Source: Ficedula albicollis (Eukaryota; Chordata; Aves; Passeriformes; Muscicapidae). Taken from it: a DNA stretch of 64,000 bases. Within the stretch, counting starts at the first letter, position 1. The number at the start of each line of letters is the position of its first letter. This document shows positions 63,877 to 64,000 of the stretch, in pieces. Under the pieces are notes generated by a model, which saw nothing but the letters and a program-made list of their open reading frames with translations, searched no databases and was not told the origin of the DNA. The stretch lies in NCBI RefSeq assembly GCF_000247815.1, contig NC_021686.1, positions 10,266,746 to 10,330,745 of the forward strand, read 5' to 3'. The position numbers and the translations under genes were made by a program.

Positions 63877-64000
63877 GGCCCAGGCTGCCCAGGGCAGTGG
63901 TGGAATCACCATCCCTGGAGGGTTTAGAAGGTGTTTAATGTGGCCCTTGGGGACGTGGTTCATCAGTGAACATGGCAGTGCTGGGGGATGGTTGGACTCG
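63877..64000 (+). mobile_element. CR1 LINE fragment, running off the window
   Basis: Contains GGCAGTGGTGGAATCACCAT, GGGACGTGGTTCATCAGTGA and CATGGCAGTGCTGGGGGATG ending GTTGGACTCG, plus-oriented CR1 3'UTR that should be followed by the GATGATCTT terminal part outside the window. Confidence 0.92.

Overview
The window is vertebrate nuclear DNA, most likely avian. It has many short 5'-truncated CR1 LINE copies, which are the typical avian interspersed repeat, compact GC-rich introns, and one conserved gene with consensus GT-AG splice sites. There are no prokaryotic operons, CRISPR arrays or phage-like modules.

The one protein-coding gene recognised is MPRIP (myosin phosphatase Rho-interacting protein, also M-RIP or p116Rip), on the minus strand. 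Its first 13 coding exons lie between 53061 (start codon) and 2450. They were reconstructed from splice sites, reading-frame continuity and the family sequence. All junction phases agree, giving 1814 coding nt (604 codons plus 2 nt) with the long form of exon 7, or 485 codons plus 2 nt with an internal donor. The encoded part holds the N-terminal actin-binding region, PH domain 1 (exons 2-5), a Ser/Pro-rich linker (exons 6-9) and PH domain 2 (exons 10-13). The C-terminal coiled coil, which in the mammalian protein binds RhoA and MYPT1, is not in the window and should lie beyond its left edge.

Layout: 1-2449 is intron 13. From 2450 to 14795 lie exons 13 to 6, with several local tandem duplications and CR1 fragments. 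From 14796 to 39568 lie exons 5 and 4 and the large intron 3, which has a perfect CArg box (CCTTATAAGG). From 39569 to 53061 lie exons 3 to 1 and intron 1, including a CpG-rich block and a 39-bp higher-order minisatellite. From 53062 to 64000 is the 5' flank: a C homopolymer, a pentanucleotide-like repeat, a 44-bp minisatellite, CR1 copies and a 1.4-kb near-identical duplication. No second gene was recognised there.

Assembly quality limits the reading. Five pure-C tracts (51 to 1415 nt), a 40-N gap, and a single N between two near-identical 1.4-kb blocks look like gap-filling or contig-joining artefacts. The largest consequence is that the MPRIP promoter and 5'UTR are replaced by a C homopolymer starting five bases upstream of the ATG.

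No novel multi-gene system was found. The observations most worth following are the alternative 5' splice site in exon 7 (a 119-residue in-frame insert), the codon-phased 39-bp minisatellite next to exon 1, the 44-bp array of nuclear-receptor half-sites, the intronic CArG box, and the assembly artefacts.
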